A DNA stretch of 64,000 nt, from assembly GCA_014925825.1 (NCBI GenBank), contig JACGCK010000022.1:310001-374000 (forward strand), in the 5' to 3' direction. Position 1 is the stretch's first letter; each line of letters starts with the position of its first letter. The DNA comes from Pholiota molesta. Lineage: Eukaryota; Basidiomycota; Agaricomycetes; Agaricales; Strophariaceae. A program made the position numbers and the translations under genes. Shown here piece after piece: positions 1 to 12,738 of the stretch. The notes below the pieces were generated by a model. That model was given only the letters and a program-made list of their open reading frames with translations. It searched no databases and was not told where the DNA came from.

Positions 1-123
1 TACGGTCGAAACAAGTTCTTCCACCACTAAATAACGCTGACGAGCAACCCGCATTTCTGTCCCTAATAATCGCAAAAACTCGATGCAGACGATTGAACTC
101 TCAGTTCATGATTCAGAGAGTAT

Positions 124-398
124 CTACGGGCAGGCCCTAATTCCGACCAGTGGGCACAACGTATCCTTGTCGATGGCTACAATAGAGTTAGCTTCAGATA
201 CATTCGAAATATAAATATGTAGCAAGCAACTCACGGGAACCTGAGATACGTATGTCAGTGAGCCTTATTTCTAGTACAAAATAAATAGTAAACACTACCT
301 TCAGCACCATCTCCTTCGATAGGCATGGCGATTGTAGTGGTCATCAGCATGGCTGAGACAAGGGTCACGAAGACCAAAGATTTAAGTTGGTAAAACAT
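124..398 (-). CDS. Small secreted cysteine-containing peptide, 52 residues
   Basis: Three exons on the minus strand: 398-299, 240-235 and 176-124, giving 52 codons and a TAG stop. Both introns are 58 bases. The second has a textbook GTGAGT donor, CTAAC branch site and TAG acceptor; the first has a weaker GTAGTG donor but good CTGAC and CAG signals. The two-codon middle exon keeps the frame. The product starts MFYQLKSLVFVTLVSA, a clear signal-peptide core, with likely cleavage near TTTIA. This leaves a mature peptide of about 28 residues, acidic at first, with two cysteines in CPLVGIRACP at its very C-terminus. I do not recognise a family. A secreted effector or signalling peptide is possible but is inference. 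Missing bases are common in this window, so the true C-terminus could be longer. Confidence 0.6.
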
Positions 399-1938
399 AG
401 CGAGTAGTGCGTTGGTAGAAAAGCGTGTTCAAGTGTGTTAGGACTTCTTGAATGCTCTTCAATGTAGGATTGTATGTGTTATATAGAAAAATGAGCATGT
501 CGTACCATGTGGACCTTCTTGCGAAAAATCCGTATTGTGGTTATACAGCGGTCAGTCCTTCTCCAGGATTCTCATGGACACGAACACCAACAAATTCCAT
601 ATCGTACTTCTCCATCCCTGATATAGCCTTCTGATTTTTGGGTGACAAAATGGGGTAGCTGAAGTTGCTTCAATAGTCTTGGGCGCTATGCATGTAAAAT
701 GTAAAACAGTCAATCTAAGATTATTTCTCCTCCACGCTGGCCGTGTATATCCTGTAAATAGATCTACAGTATTCAAGGACCCCTTATTCTGTATCACCAA
801 GACACATCACCACAAACACATACCCCTACCATCATACTGATCATAGCAAGCATCAAGAAATGTACGGCGCACGATTCGATATTCCGAATTTGTTTTTGGT
901 TGACGTTAAATTTGATATTCAGGGCGTATATGAGGCACAACCTATAAATGTATGAATATACAGAGAAATCAGATACTCTACATTTATCCAGGAGAGAATG
1001 GATAAGCCAATACCTACACCAATTTAAGACCTCTGAAAGTCCCTTTGGTTTCGCTCTACTTTTTTGTACAACAGAATCCAATCCCTGCATACAAAATCGT
1101 AATTGCCTGAAGCCGCATTCTTTGCCGATTCCAGGCCGGTATTCAAGCGACAGAGTAAGGTCTGATGCAAGTACTTAATTCATACAATGGAGGGTCAACA
1201 AGGAAATTGGAGTTGAAGCTGGATGATTGTACTGCTGGCGAATGATGTCAAGACTCTTGAACTGGTGGAACACCGTGGAAGAGAGTAACCGTGTGTTTGT
1301 TGCTTTTTCCTGACAGTACTTCTCAACATGTGATGCGGGCAGAACGCATCATGAATCTGAATCATGATCTTCAACTTCAAGTTTGTGATCACCAAGAGAA
1401 ATTATCAGGTGATTCAGTCATCGTCTTCTCACGAGTCACGGACCCACAATCCCTTACTATTTTCGTTGCTTTCTCACAATCGAACAACAATTGAACGTTT
1501 CGAAGCTGCACGCAAAATCCATCGGAATCTTGCAAATCGGTATTGTTCCTCAAATCGGTTGTTCCTCTAAAGTAGATCTCTTTGTGGGTGGCGAGGAGAT
1601 TCATACATCGGTTACCCACAACTCAACATTTCAATGCTGCACACCATCGGAATTTTGAGATCCTCTTATCATTTATGTTATGTAAAACTGAGCGGTGATG
1701 AAGCCAAGTAGTAGTAGATAGAGAAGGCAGACAAAGGCAGAGTCATCAGGCGCTCAAGAATGCTTCACAAGGAATGAACTCTTCTTCTTCACACCCGCAA
1801 AAAATCGTATCTCAATAGGTTTTTATCTAGAACCTAACATTCTTCGGAGTTTACAGGATCTATAGATAGATTATTCAGGGTTAAACTCAACAGCGTCTAC
1901 TCTTCCCTTACCTCCATACATACTTTGACCATACCATT
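399..1938. other. Intergenic, no supported gene
   Basis: Several short open stretches occur on both strands, none longer than about 100 codons. None shows a recognisable domain, codon pattern or convincing splice structure. I see no RNA gene, repeat or mobile element here. Confidence 0.5.
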
Positions 1939-3095
1939 ATGTCTTCTGATACACGCACTGGAAAAGTAGATTTCAAAGTTGGAGGCGACATTTACCAGAC
2001 ATGATACAAGCTAGCGGGCCCTTTGAATGGCGAAAAGACACCCGTTGTCGCTCTACACGGTGGCCCAGGCATGACCCATCATTACATGCTGTACGACGAC
2101 TCGACTTATTGTTTCCTCAACTTGCTATATACATACTGATTGTCCTTCATTCATTTAATCCATAGTCCGCATGAAATTCTTTTCAAAGAGGGCAATGTTG
2201 TATTCATTGTTACTAGTATTCCAGTTGTCTTCTACGAACAGATTGGCAATAGAGAATCATCGCACATCAAGGATAAACCAAATGATTCTTGGATATCTGA
2301 ACTGTTTATGGACGAAGTGGATAACCTACTCAAACATCTCGGTATTTACGACAATTCTGACCTTTTGGGGTCATTCGTGGGGAGGTAAGTAGAATCTCTC
2401 AAATGATATTCATCTAAAATCAACTTCATCAGGTATGCTCGCCATCACTACGCCGCTGCATGATCTCCAAAGGGTTTGAAGAGGTTGATTATCGCCAACT
2501 CCCCTGCATCGGTGTCTCTTTTTGTGGTTGGAACGAACGCTCTTCTCGAGAAATTTCCTCCCGAGTTCGTCAAAAATGTGAGGAGGCTTGAAGCCGAAGG
2601 CAAAACCAGCTCGCCCGAATATCAGCAGAGTGTGATGCAATTTTACGCCAAGCACGTCTGTACTACCAATCCTTGGCCGCAAGGCTTGATCGATTCCTTC
2701 AACGCCGTGGAGAAAAACCCAACGGTGTACCACACCATGTATGTCGACATCATGTTAGTATCATGGGCCTAAAATTTATCTATTATTTCAATAGGTTCGG
2801 GCCTTCCGAGTTCAACATCACTGGAACTCTCAAGGACTGGTCTATAGTGGATATCCTTCACAAGATACCTTATACAACCTTGCTTGTTGGTGCCCCTTTG
2901 GACGAAGTGCAAGAATCGGCGTGCTCGCCCTTCTTCTTCAACATTCCCAAGGTCAAATGGGTTGACATTCCAACCGGCACTCATCTTGCAATGTATGAAG
3001 ATCCAGACAGGTACGTATTGTAATAATCATTGCGGATGTATACTAATACGAATGCCCCAAGGTACTTTGACGTACTTCAGAAATTCCTCTTATGA
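1939..3095 (+). pseudogene. Prolyl iminopeptidase-like alpha/beta hydrolase, decayed
   Basis: The pieces in order match the proline iminopeptidase / L-amino-acid amidase type of alpha/beta hydrolase. The oxyanion-hole motif LHGGPG lies near 2,050. The nucleophile elbow GHSWGG is readable near 2,370-2,385 only after a frame change. NSPASVSLFV, the FNITGTLKDW block and THLAMYEDP, which holds the catalytic His, follow. The gene starts at ATG 1,939, has about four short introns, and ends TGA at 3,093-3,095. The breaks are an in-frame TGA where this family has Trp (codon 22), an extra G before the nucleophile elbow, a missing base in LAIHYAA near 2,440, and a TGA for CGA just after it. The two nonsense changes are transitions and look like real decay. 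The frameshifts may partly be sequencing error, as elsewhere in the window. Such enzymes release N-terminal proline or hydrolyse amino-acid amides in the cytosol. Confidence 0.75.
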
Positions 3096-4317
3096 TTACA
3101 TATCGTATTTACCGTGTACCAAATGTACAGGCCTTATGTTCTGCGTATCATGCCTTGTTCATCGAAAATCAATCGGCTTCATTAAATCATTGTCTGCGCT
3201 ACCAGAGCGTATCTTTAACGTCGCGGTTGGCAATCCGGAATCTCCTTGTCAGCACATCATGGCCAATAACGAGAAACTGATGCAGGCGATGACTCGGTGG
3301 GTGGGTAAGGCTGCGAATGGCGGGAGTGGTGCAGACATGCATTATGAGAACCTTGTATGACCTCCGTAATAGCGGGTGTGCATGGTACCAGCTAGTTCCC
3401 GCTGGCTATGCAGTCACTCTGCATTGGGACCATGGAACAGCGATGCGATAGCGTTCCTTGTCCGTCCGGACGCTCGACATAGGATAATAATGGGCGAAGT
3501 AATGCTGCAGAGGGGTAAGAAAGGCCCATGAGTGTGGGACGGGAGCTGGACGGGAGAGGGGAAACAGAGTCACGAGAAAACCAAGAGAAACAGGGGAACC
3601 GAGGGTCCGAGAGATTCGAGAGCGAAGGACGTTTTATCGACAACATCTCTGAGCACAGGCCTTCATTACCAGTCATGAGTATAATAGCCTAGTATCGGCC
3701 AGATGTGAATAGCTTTATCAAGCTCTATCCACGTTTAAGTTTAAAAGCATGGTCAAATTTTCAATTGTCTTCATTGACCACGAGCTGGAAGGAGGTTATC
3801 TCGGACTTCTATAGATTCCCAGGTGACCCTTATGACCTACGTGCAGACAAGGTTCTATTCCTCGACATTGAATCCGAAACAAGCAGACCAGCCGCCCTCG
3901 TCTACTCCGCGAAAGGCGATCCCGGCGTGCAATTGAGATTTTTCACCTGTCGGTTTGCGGATATGAGTGGGGGCACTTACTCTTCGAAAAAGCTTGACGA
4001 TAATCCTTGGCTTCAAAACTTTCTCCTGTGCCGAGAGGGTGAAGAAGGAATTAGGAGAGTTGCAGGGCATGTTTTGACCACTTGCGTTTGTAGTACTCAT
4101 CTTCGTACGGATTTCTTGGAATTGTGATTCCACGTTCAAATCCTCGATATTCTGCTATGCAGTCGAACTGAGACCAGTGTTGGGTGGTTGAATAAATCTT
4201 GAACCAATCTTGAACATAGGAATGAGACAACAGGTTGAACTTGAATGTGGCATTTGTTTGGCGCGTGCACGAATCGCAAACAACGCGCAGACAGGCAGCC
4301 CCTCTCCGTCTCCCGCC
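3096..4317. other. Intergenic with one unassigned open stretch
   Basis: A plus-strand open stretch of 140 codons at 3,705-4,127 has a protein-like composition (for example DLRADKVLFLDIESE and the stretch DDNPWLQNFLLC). It matches no family I know and has no clear splice partners. It may be an exon of a broken gene. The rest shows nothing I can support. Confidence 0.3.
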
Positions 4318-7300
4318 ATGGCAGACCCCAATCCGCTGCCCCCAGGCGCGCCCCCCACAAGTGAGCACCTCCCTGCACGCTCACACTCCCAACTAACACC
4401 CTCCAGTCAAGTTTGAGGGGCCCTGGTTCACCACGCAGCTCACCATATCCGCTTCCATTGGCATCACATCATTCCTGCTTTTCTCCTACTGTCGCACACG
4501 ATGGCCACTGCTCTTTGCCCCGCGGACGAAGCTGAAGGGTACGCGTTCTCTTTCTTTGGTATATGCAGTGTATCTTACTGTGTACTAGGCTTCTCGCCGC
4601 ACGAGGCGCACGCCCACCAGGCGTTCTTTGGCTGGATCATGCCCACCATACGCACATCCGAGTTCACTGTCCTCCAGATCGTCGGCCTTGACGCTGCAGT
4701 GGTATGTTTTGCCTGGTCTACTACGATACGTATGTCTTATTTACCATCTCTAGCTGTTGAATTTCTTCAAAATGTCCTTCTACCTTTTTTCCGTCTGCTC
4801 GATGTTCGCTGTCGGCATCCTCATGCCCTTAAACTGGAAGGTGCGTGCTTTCTTTTCCTATCACTCACACGCTAATGTGACGTATGTAGCACAATAAAGA
4901 TATTATAGACGACGATGACGACGACTGGCCTGGTGATGGCGACGACAATTCAACATCCCTCTTTACCTTTCGCACCCTTCTGCGCCGTGATCAGCCAATC
5001 CCGACCACAAACCAGACGACGCCCCCCGACTGGCTCGACCTCATCTCGGACGCCAACTCGTACTTGTCCGTACATCTTATCTTCACCTACCTCTTCACCC
5101 TTCTCGCGCTGTATTTCATCTACAAAAACTACCGCCGCTTCATCCGCTCGCGCCAGCTCTTCTCGCTCGAGCTCGTCCATTCTATTCCCGCGCGCACCGT
5201 GCTCGTCACCAATCTCCCCAGCATCTGCAAGGCGAGCGTACGCTCGCGGAATACTTCGAGAACATGGGCATGGCCGTCGAGAGCGTGACCGTCTGCCGCG
5301 AGGTCGGCGCGCTCAAAGCGCTCCTCGACCGCCGCACGAAGGCGCTGCTCGCCCTCGAGCGCGCATGGGTCTCGTATGTCGGCAACCCGAGCACCGTCGA
5401 GGAGTACGACCCCGAGGGCCAGGGCATGCCCCTCGTCGACGTCGACCAGGATGTGGAAGCCGGCCCGGGCGGGCGCGCGGCGGCGACGGCGAAGCTGGTC
5501 GTGCCGCACAGGCAGCGGCCGACGATCCGCCCGCGGTGGTTCAAGCCCAAGGTCGACGCGCTTGAGTATCTCGAGGACCGGTTCAAGACGGCGGACGAGC
5601 TTGTGAAGAAGAAGCGGCGGCTGGGCAAGTTCAAGTCGACTGGGGCGGCGTTTGTCACGTTTGAGAAGATGTCCAGTGCTGTACGTATCGTCTACTTTCC
5701 TATGGAGTTCCACACCTAATAGCACTGCGGCCACAGCAAATTGCGGTGCAAGTCGCGCATTCGCCGAGCCCCTTGCAGATCACCACGTACCCCGCACCTG
5801 AGCCGCGCGACATCGTGTGGTCGAACATGGCGCCGTCCACGGGCTCCATCCGGCTGCGCGATGTGTTTGTGCTGCTCACGATGGGGCTGCTGCTCTTCTT
5901 CTGGTTCTTCCCGATTACGGCGCTCGCCAGTTTGCTGAGCTATAAGGAGATCAAGAAGGCGATGCCGTGGTTGGGGCGGCTCATTGACTCGAACGATCAG
6001 GTGGGTTGTGTTGTTTTTGTTGGTGTCGGAGGGGGTGCTGAAGCGCGTGGTGGTGGTTACAGGTTAGAGCGATAGTGCAGAATTCGCTGCCGTCGATGGC
6101 GATGATTATGCTTAACGCGTTCTTGCCGTTTATGCTGGAAGGTATGTCGTTTCGTCGTCCAGTAACTTTCGATCGCACCTCATAATGATGATGGAATGTA
6201 GGTCTGACGTATGTCCAGGGCTATAGGGCGCGGAGTTGGGTCGAGTATTCGCTACTGAAAAAGTATGTTTATTATCTCGCTTCGTTAATGTGCTCGCGTC
6301 CTAATGCGTTGAACTAGGTACTTCTTATTCCTGCTTATCAATGTCGTCTTCATCTTCCTCCTTGCGACCACCTACTGGCAGCTCGTGCGCGACCTTGCCA
6401 ATTCGCCCGCGAAGGTTCCAGAGAAGCTTGCACAGTCGTTACAGGCTGGTAGGGCGCGGCATTTCTTTTTGTCCTACGTCATTTTGCAAGGTATGTCTCC
6501 GTGCGATTGAGTCATTATCACTGGCGGATGTCAACAAGATGTGCTGACTTGGCTTTGGATGATTAGGACTGGTATCATGCCTCTGCAGTTGTTGAATTTG
6601 GGAGTGATTATCCCGAGGATGTTCTATCGCATGTTCTATACAAGAACACCGCGAGGTATGTTGCCGCTGATTTCGTGCTGACATCGCACTATGGTTGACA
6701 TGGTGTGATTTGGCTTTAGATTTTGCGGAATGAACGCGCCGCCGATGATCAATTATGGGGTGGTGTACCCGCAGGCGATCCTCATGTTTGTGATTACGAT
6801 GCTGTACAGCGTTGTCCAGCCTCTCATCGTGATATTCGGCGCCATCTACTTTGGCGTCGGGTATGTGGTCTACAAGTATAAGCTTTTGTTCGGTGCGCAA
6901 TTCTTCCTTAACCAACTTCGAGTCAGACAATTCTAACGCATTTTGCATGTGCAGTCTTCTACAAACCCTACGAGTCGCAAGGCCAAGCCTGGCCGATCAC
7001 ATTCATCCGCCTCATCTGGGGCGTGGTCATCTTCCTGCTCTTCATGATCGGCATCTTCACACTGCGGCACTCGTACGTGCTCTCCTCGCTGCTCGTGCCG
7101 CTGCTCGCGGGCACGGTCGCGTGGTCGTGGTACGTGGACAAGTCCCTGCGCCCGCTGAGCAAGTACGTGGGGCTGAGCTCGGTGTTCGAGGTGCAGCGCG
7201 GGGAGGAGACGGCGGAGGTGCTGCGGCTGCGCGCGGGGCACCCGGTGACGTGGTCGCAGAGCAACCTGAACCGGAGGCGGTATGCGCAGAATGATGATAC

Positions 7301-8200
7301 GCTGTATGTTGCGCCGGAGGATGAGCGCACGGATTATGTATGTTGAGGTTGGGTTTGTGATTGGTGTTGGACACCGCTGATGTTTTTTTTCTGTTCTTAT
7401 AGTCGCAGCCGCCGATGGCGAATTGGTATAGCGGTGTTCTCAAGTGCGTGTTTCGTTCTCGAGTTGTGTGTATGTGTAATGTCTATTCTTTCTAGTACTG
7501 GGAAGCGGCGCTATGGACATCCTGCGCTGAATGGCGTTCTCCCGGAGCCGTGGCTCCCATTGAAGAAAGGCCAGACGCTGGTCAACAACGACAACGGAAA
7601 CCATCGTCCCTCGCGCGAACCTGGCGACCAGGCCGTCGTGCTCACCCTGCGCAAGCGGTACAGCGTCGCCCGCCCGAGAGGGTCTGGCACGCGGCCGACG
7701 TCGCAGGACAGCCGCGCCGGCCCCGGCCCGTCGACGCTCGCCCAGCTGGACCCGAGCACGGCGCCGCCGCCCGTGGTCGCCGACCCGACGACGGTCATCG
7801 ACCCCTGGCAGGACGCGGGCAGCCACCACCGGCGGGCGTCTGGGAGCCACGGCCAGCGCGAGCACCACCACCGCGTGCTGAGCCACCGCCTGAGCTACGA
7901 CCATGCGTCGGGGGTGATCATGCTGCCGGACGGGGACTGGCTCGAGGAGGGGGGGAGGAGGAGGAGACGGAGAGCGAGGAGGACTATGGCGGCGCGACGG
8001 AGAATGGGCTCGACCAGAGCGTGACGGAGTCGATGCTGAATGAGCCGGTGGGGGGCGCGGGGGCGCAGGGCGTGGGTGGGACTGGGGGCGCGGGCGGAGG
8101 CGGGGGCCCGTTGGCGCGGCTGTCTCGGTATGGGACGTATTTCCACCATCCGGAGAGGAGGCGGCAGACCGTGCCCGGGGCGTTCCCTGCGCGTTCGTAG
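4318..8200 (+). CDS. CSC1/OSCA/TMEM63-like mechanosensitive cation channel
   Basis: This is a multi-pass membrane protein of the family of yeast Csc1, Rsn1 and Phm7, calcium-permeable channels gated by osmotic stress. Exon 1 (4,318-4,360) starts MADPNPLPPG, and at least ten short introns follow. Domains in order are an N-terminal three-helix module (4,407-5,140), the long cytosolic PHM7-type domain beginning VLVTNLP (5,200-5,850), and the seven-helix RSN1-type pore region (5,860-7,150), which includes GIMPLQLLNLGVIIPRMFYR. A C-terminal tail carries HPALNGVLPEPWLPL, as in the PHM7 extension. The last part is basic and glycine-rich and ends FPARS. The frame is broken three times by single missing bases: near 5,213 (a C run), near 6,569 (a G), and in the G run at 7,950-7,957. 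All three lie in homopolymers and look like consensus errors, so I treat the gene as intact. Confidence 0.88.
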
Positions 8201-8870
8201 GGGCCTGGATATATACATGGGGTTTTTTTTTCTCTCACTTCGCTTTAATTTTTGGCAGGCTGTTTCTTGGCCAGATTTATTTAGTCGTACATGTCTCTTT
8301 TTTCATTGCTTCCCTGAAATCTTGCTCAAACACTTATACCATACATATATACATACGTACATACATACATACTTTTAGTTTCAGTAATCACACATGTTGT
8401 TTATCGTTGTCGTGCCAGCAGGGATATTCCTCCTTTTATTCTGTCAACAAATGCCATGAAGACTTTTGGGTGATCCTGTGCGTCGAAGTCAGGTTTGTGT
8501 TGTCATCGGAGGTCTATTGTTACGTACTACTTATATCAGTTATGGCCCATATGGGCCAGGCAGCAGTCTTTCCTACTGTCCTGGACTCAAGCAAGTATTG
8601 TAGCTGCTGTATCTGCTGTGGCGTAAGAGGCGGTGGCAGGGATGGACATCGCCAGCATGCCAATGAGGTGTTGGAGACACTGTTGTACTCAAACAGCCTG
8701 AATTATCTAGAGTGTTCTGGCAGAATTCCGGCAAGGGTGAAATTGAAATAGATGATAGCCTAGCTAAACAATGGTATACAGTGCCATATACTTGGCAATT
8801 GTTGAATATCTAGCATCTCAAACTTGAATACAGAGTGGTTTGGATGAGGTGACAACTAAAGAACAAGAGT
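8201..8870. other. Intergenic, with a CATA microsatellite
   Basis: This is the 3' side of the channel gene and the 3' side of the convergent NACHT-TPR gene. About 36 bases at 8,336-8,372 are a CATA/CATATA tetranucleotide repeat. No gene is supported. Confidence 0.5.
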
Positions 8871-11800
8871 CTAAAGAACAAGAGCCTCAGCCTCTCGACG
8901 CAATAAATTTGCTTCTTCGCGGTCATTTATAGTACCTTGTAGTGTAAAACGAGTTTGAAGGGCAATGGCAAGACATTTGAGCAATGACGAGCGATCAGGA
9001 TGACGCACTGGGCAAAGAAGAAGGGCTTCTTGATGGAATAAAATTGCTTCATCAAGGTCACTAGGTACACCTCGGTGTTGAGAACGAGTGCAGAGGGCAA
9101 TGGCAAGATTACTGAGCAACATTGAGCGATCCGGATGAGGCACTGGGCAAAGAAGAAGGGCTTCTTGATGGAATAAAATTGCTTCATCAAGGTCACTAGG
9201 TACACCCTGGTGTCGAAAACGAGTGCAGAGGGCAGTGGCAAGATTGTTGAGCAATGTTGAGCGATCCAGATGAGGCACTGGGCGAAGAAGAAGGGCTTCT
9301 TGATAGAATAAAATTGATTGATCAAGGTCAGTAGATACACCCCGGTGTTCAAAACGAGTGCGGAGGGCAAGGGCAAGATTGTTGAGCGACATTGAGCGAT
9401 CCGGATGAGGCACTGGGTGAAGAAGAAGGGCTTCTTGATGGAATGAAATTGATTGATCAAGGTCAGTAGGTACACCCCGGTGTTGAAAACGAGAACGGAG
9501 GGCAGTGGCAAGATTGTTGAGCAACATCGAGCGATCCGGATGAGGTGTTGGCAAAAGAAGAAGCGTGCGACGAAATATACTGATTACCTCATCCAGGCTC
9601 TGGATATTCCTGCTGTGTTCATACAATCTGACATAGGCCCTTCCCAATGCCATCCATGTCGGAACATTGATTGGCTTGAGTCGCACAGCAATCTCGAGGC
9701 AGTGGAGCTGGTAGGACAGCGTAGTGACATCATTTTCTCCTATGATCGTGGCTAGCTGATATGGTAGCGAAGATCTCGGGGTGTTATCCAGCGATTCATA
9801 TCCATGGCTAACTTGGAACCTCGCTGCGATACAAGGAAGAAACAGCGTCGCCCAATGCCGCATATCCTGCTCGGATATCATGTCCATTGGATCCTGAGCG
9901 GGAGATGGAGAGGGCACAGGGGGACGTGTGCTTCCGTTTGCAATGTGAAGAGGCCAAAATTTGATCGCGTATAGATTGACACCACGAAGCTCGGAGTAAC
10001 TGCAGGTCGTCCCTCGGTAGGATAGGAGGAACTCGGAAAATACAATCTCAAGGCACCTATTCGCGAGCATTGAATGAGAATTTGCGGTGTCGACAGTAAT
10101 AGGCTGTCCGTTGTGTTCTGTCGACCGGGATTCCATGAATTCGAGGAAGGAAAAATGGAATTGTTGGATTGCTGGTGGAACAATACTGCTCTTGAATTCG
10201 CCCCGTGTCTGAAAAGCTGCCAGATGCTGTTGAATCTGCTCTGCCAGATGGTCCGGCATGCCTAATAGACGTGCAAAATCACCAACAGGAAGGGGTTCCT
10301 GAAGGACCATCATCGCTCCAAGGAAGTTTCGAAGCATTCCTCGCATATCTTCAGGGAAAAGAGTTGATATAGCACCGCGATAGAGGCGCTCGAGCTGCTT
10401 CCCACTCTGCGCGCCCACTTTCTCTTCAGACCAGAAGATACGCTCGAGTATCTCATGCGGGGGTCGCTCATCAAATTTATGAGATAACAACGAACAAACT
10501 GTTGCTGCCCAAATCAGCAGACCCTGTGCGTGCGTCGCCAAACGATTGATGACAAGTTGGTCCGGTTTTCGCCCTCTCCAATCAATCCGCTCAAAATGAT
10601 GGCTGAAGTAACACTCGACGATCTCCTGAGAGACCGGAGGGAGAGGGTAGCGTTGAATGGCGATCTTATTGAGGATACGTTCGACAGAATAACTGGGGCG
10701 ACTCGTCAGGATGAATTTCACGGGTGACGGTGATGGAAGGTGCGCGAGTTCCGGAAGGAATGATTCGTGATTTTCCCATTCCTCTAAACCATCGAGCACA
10801 ACAACGAGCTGGTAGGGATACTTTAATTGACTGATCGGATCGATAATATATGCCTTGAAATAATCCCGAAGTGGATTATGGGCCCATTGAGTTTCCTCGC
10901 CGCCTCCGCTATATCAGCGATGGCCCGCGGATGCATCTCGCCAAGCTGCCGGGAGATCATCTGAATGACGATTTCCGGGTGTTCCTTCGTTAGGTTGGTG
11001 AGAAACACACCGCCAGCAAGGCAGTTGTCGTTTTTGAGAAGGCGGACCAGCTGCTGGCCTGTGGTCGATTTTCCCAACCCAGCGGCGCCATGGATCCAGA
11101 GGATCGCTTCCTCGGTTTGTCTATCCAGGCAGAAATATGTTGCAGAGCGTCGTCGCGGCTCTTGTCAAGGTAATCGACGGCGTCATAGCGTGGGTGGTTT
11201 GGAAGGCTGTTTAGCGTTGCGTCATCTTATTTATTTTTCAGCTCAGTTTTTGTTGTTCGGTCAAGGGTCTATGACATACCGAGTTTCTTGCTGATATCCT
11301 TGATGTCCAGCTGCATATGGATCTGGCTCTCGGTCTAATCGCTGTTCAGCATAGGGCTTCAGCATCAGGGTGACTTGACGAACCTGAAATAGTTTGATGG
11401 CGCTGTCCAGGTTCGTTCGAATCCCTTGGAGGGTACCCTTCTGCACATTGTTTTGGAGATACCGCCATAACGTATTGAGTTTACTCAATTCGTCGCAATT
11501 CCTGGCAATGCGTTCGAGTGTCATGTTTGATTGGCCAGTCAATACATTGAATTATGCGAATATGGCCAACGATACTTACTTTGTAAATTGTTCAGTGCTC
11601 GTTTGAGCTCGTTTGAGGGTTCCATTGTACGATCAGAACAAATCACAGCACAGGAGACGACAAACTCTCCAGCTGTGGCTTCAATTTGTTTCATGTCATC
11701 ATAGTTTGAGCGCGTTTGCTGATGACCGTTCCGTGAATTATAGAAAGCGGACAATATTGTAAAAACGTACGGCAACGGCGTTCAACAGATTGACGACCCC

Positions 11801-12738
11801 GCCGATGGTTGATTGGACAAATGGGACGGGTATCACAGCGCTGGCATCCTTTGCGACACTGAATATGGTAATACCTGCGCCAATGGTTGCAGTTAGCACC
11901 TTGGATAGTCGGCCCGAGGTTCCAAAGTCACTGCCGCGGGCGAGTAGTGGGTGTGAGGACTGGGCAGCATGAGATCAAGTGCGGTAATGGTCTCAAGCTG
12001 CAAACTGACCTTGACTTTGACAATCTCATCATCCACCATACGCGCCACTGTGTCCAAGGATAGCACATTGGGTTCCAAATTGATCTTTTCAATCGTGCTA
12101 AATGTCGACGGAGGGAAATAATAAAAACACATGTAGACGGGATGCAGATGTCGTGTTCTTACGCGATGAATTCTGTTGTTGCTTCTGAGGCTTCCGTGGG
12201 ATGGGTCTCAGCAATAGATGCAAGTTGGACGGCGAACCGGGCGCAAGTCTCGAGGACACCGATAAGCTGGGGTATAAAATTGTTAGAGGTATCCATATGG
12301 ATCATGTATGGATGAGATTACTTGATCGTCCTCATCCTTATCATGGATTGCAACAATAAGATGGACGAGCCTCTTGAGCTCGGGATTGTCTGCGAGGATA
12401 TACGTGATCGAGAGAACGGCAATATCTTTCTCAAGCGTTTTGCTTTTCACGAAAACCTTCTAGAGAGGGACAGGCGGCGGGGGTATAGCTGGTGCATTCT
12501 GCGCTGTTGGCGCTACGTTGTCGCTGGATGGTTGTGGTGGTATGAGGGTCGTGTTGCTGGTCAACGGCGGCGGGTGTATGTCTGGTGCATTCTGCGCTGT
12601 GGGCGCTGCATTGTCGCTGGATGATTGTGATGGTATGGTGGTCGCGTTGCTGGTCGGCTCCGGCGGTTGGCGAGTCTTGCGTCGGAAAATGGCCTTGAAT
12701 TTATCCATTTTCCGTGTCGGATTTGAGTGCGGCGCCAT
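8871..12738 (-). CDS. NACHT-type NTPase with C-terminal TPR repeats (fungal NLR-like)
   Basis: This is a fungal STAND/NLR-like protein read right to left. The start is ATG at 12,738 (MAPHSNPTRKM), with a second ATG at 12,708. A proline/serine-rich leader comes first. A helical N-terminal region follows, split by several introns (12,450-11,260). Walker A is GAAGLGKST at 11,090-11,060. Walker B is LVVVLDGLEEW near 10,815-10,785, followed by a sensor-like FILTSRPS. A helical linker and then kinesin-light-chain-like TPRs follow. At least four repeats are 42-residue units with the consensus LDEAILFHQEALLL, with one or two diverged units at the ends. The stop is TAG at 8,871-8,873. Fungal proteins of this build act in self/non-self recognition and cell-death signalling; that role here is inference. 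Single-base frame breaks near 11,112 and 10,890 separate blocks that are continuous in the family and are probably sequence errors. The next gene upstream, HSP60, is divergent. Confidence 0.82.

Noticed and set aside
5129..5734. Antisense protein opposite the channel gene
   Set aside because: It is a shadow of GC-rich coding sequence. The plus strand carries the conserved CSC1-family domain.
8927..9511. Repetitive 194-residue minus-strand protein over the TPR array
   Set aside because: It is an out-of-frame reading of the same repeats; only the TPR frame has family motifs.
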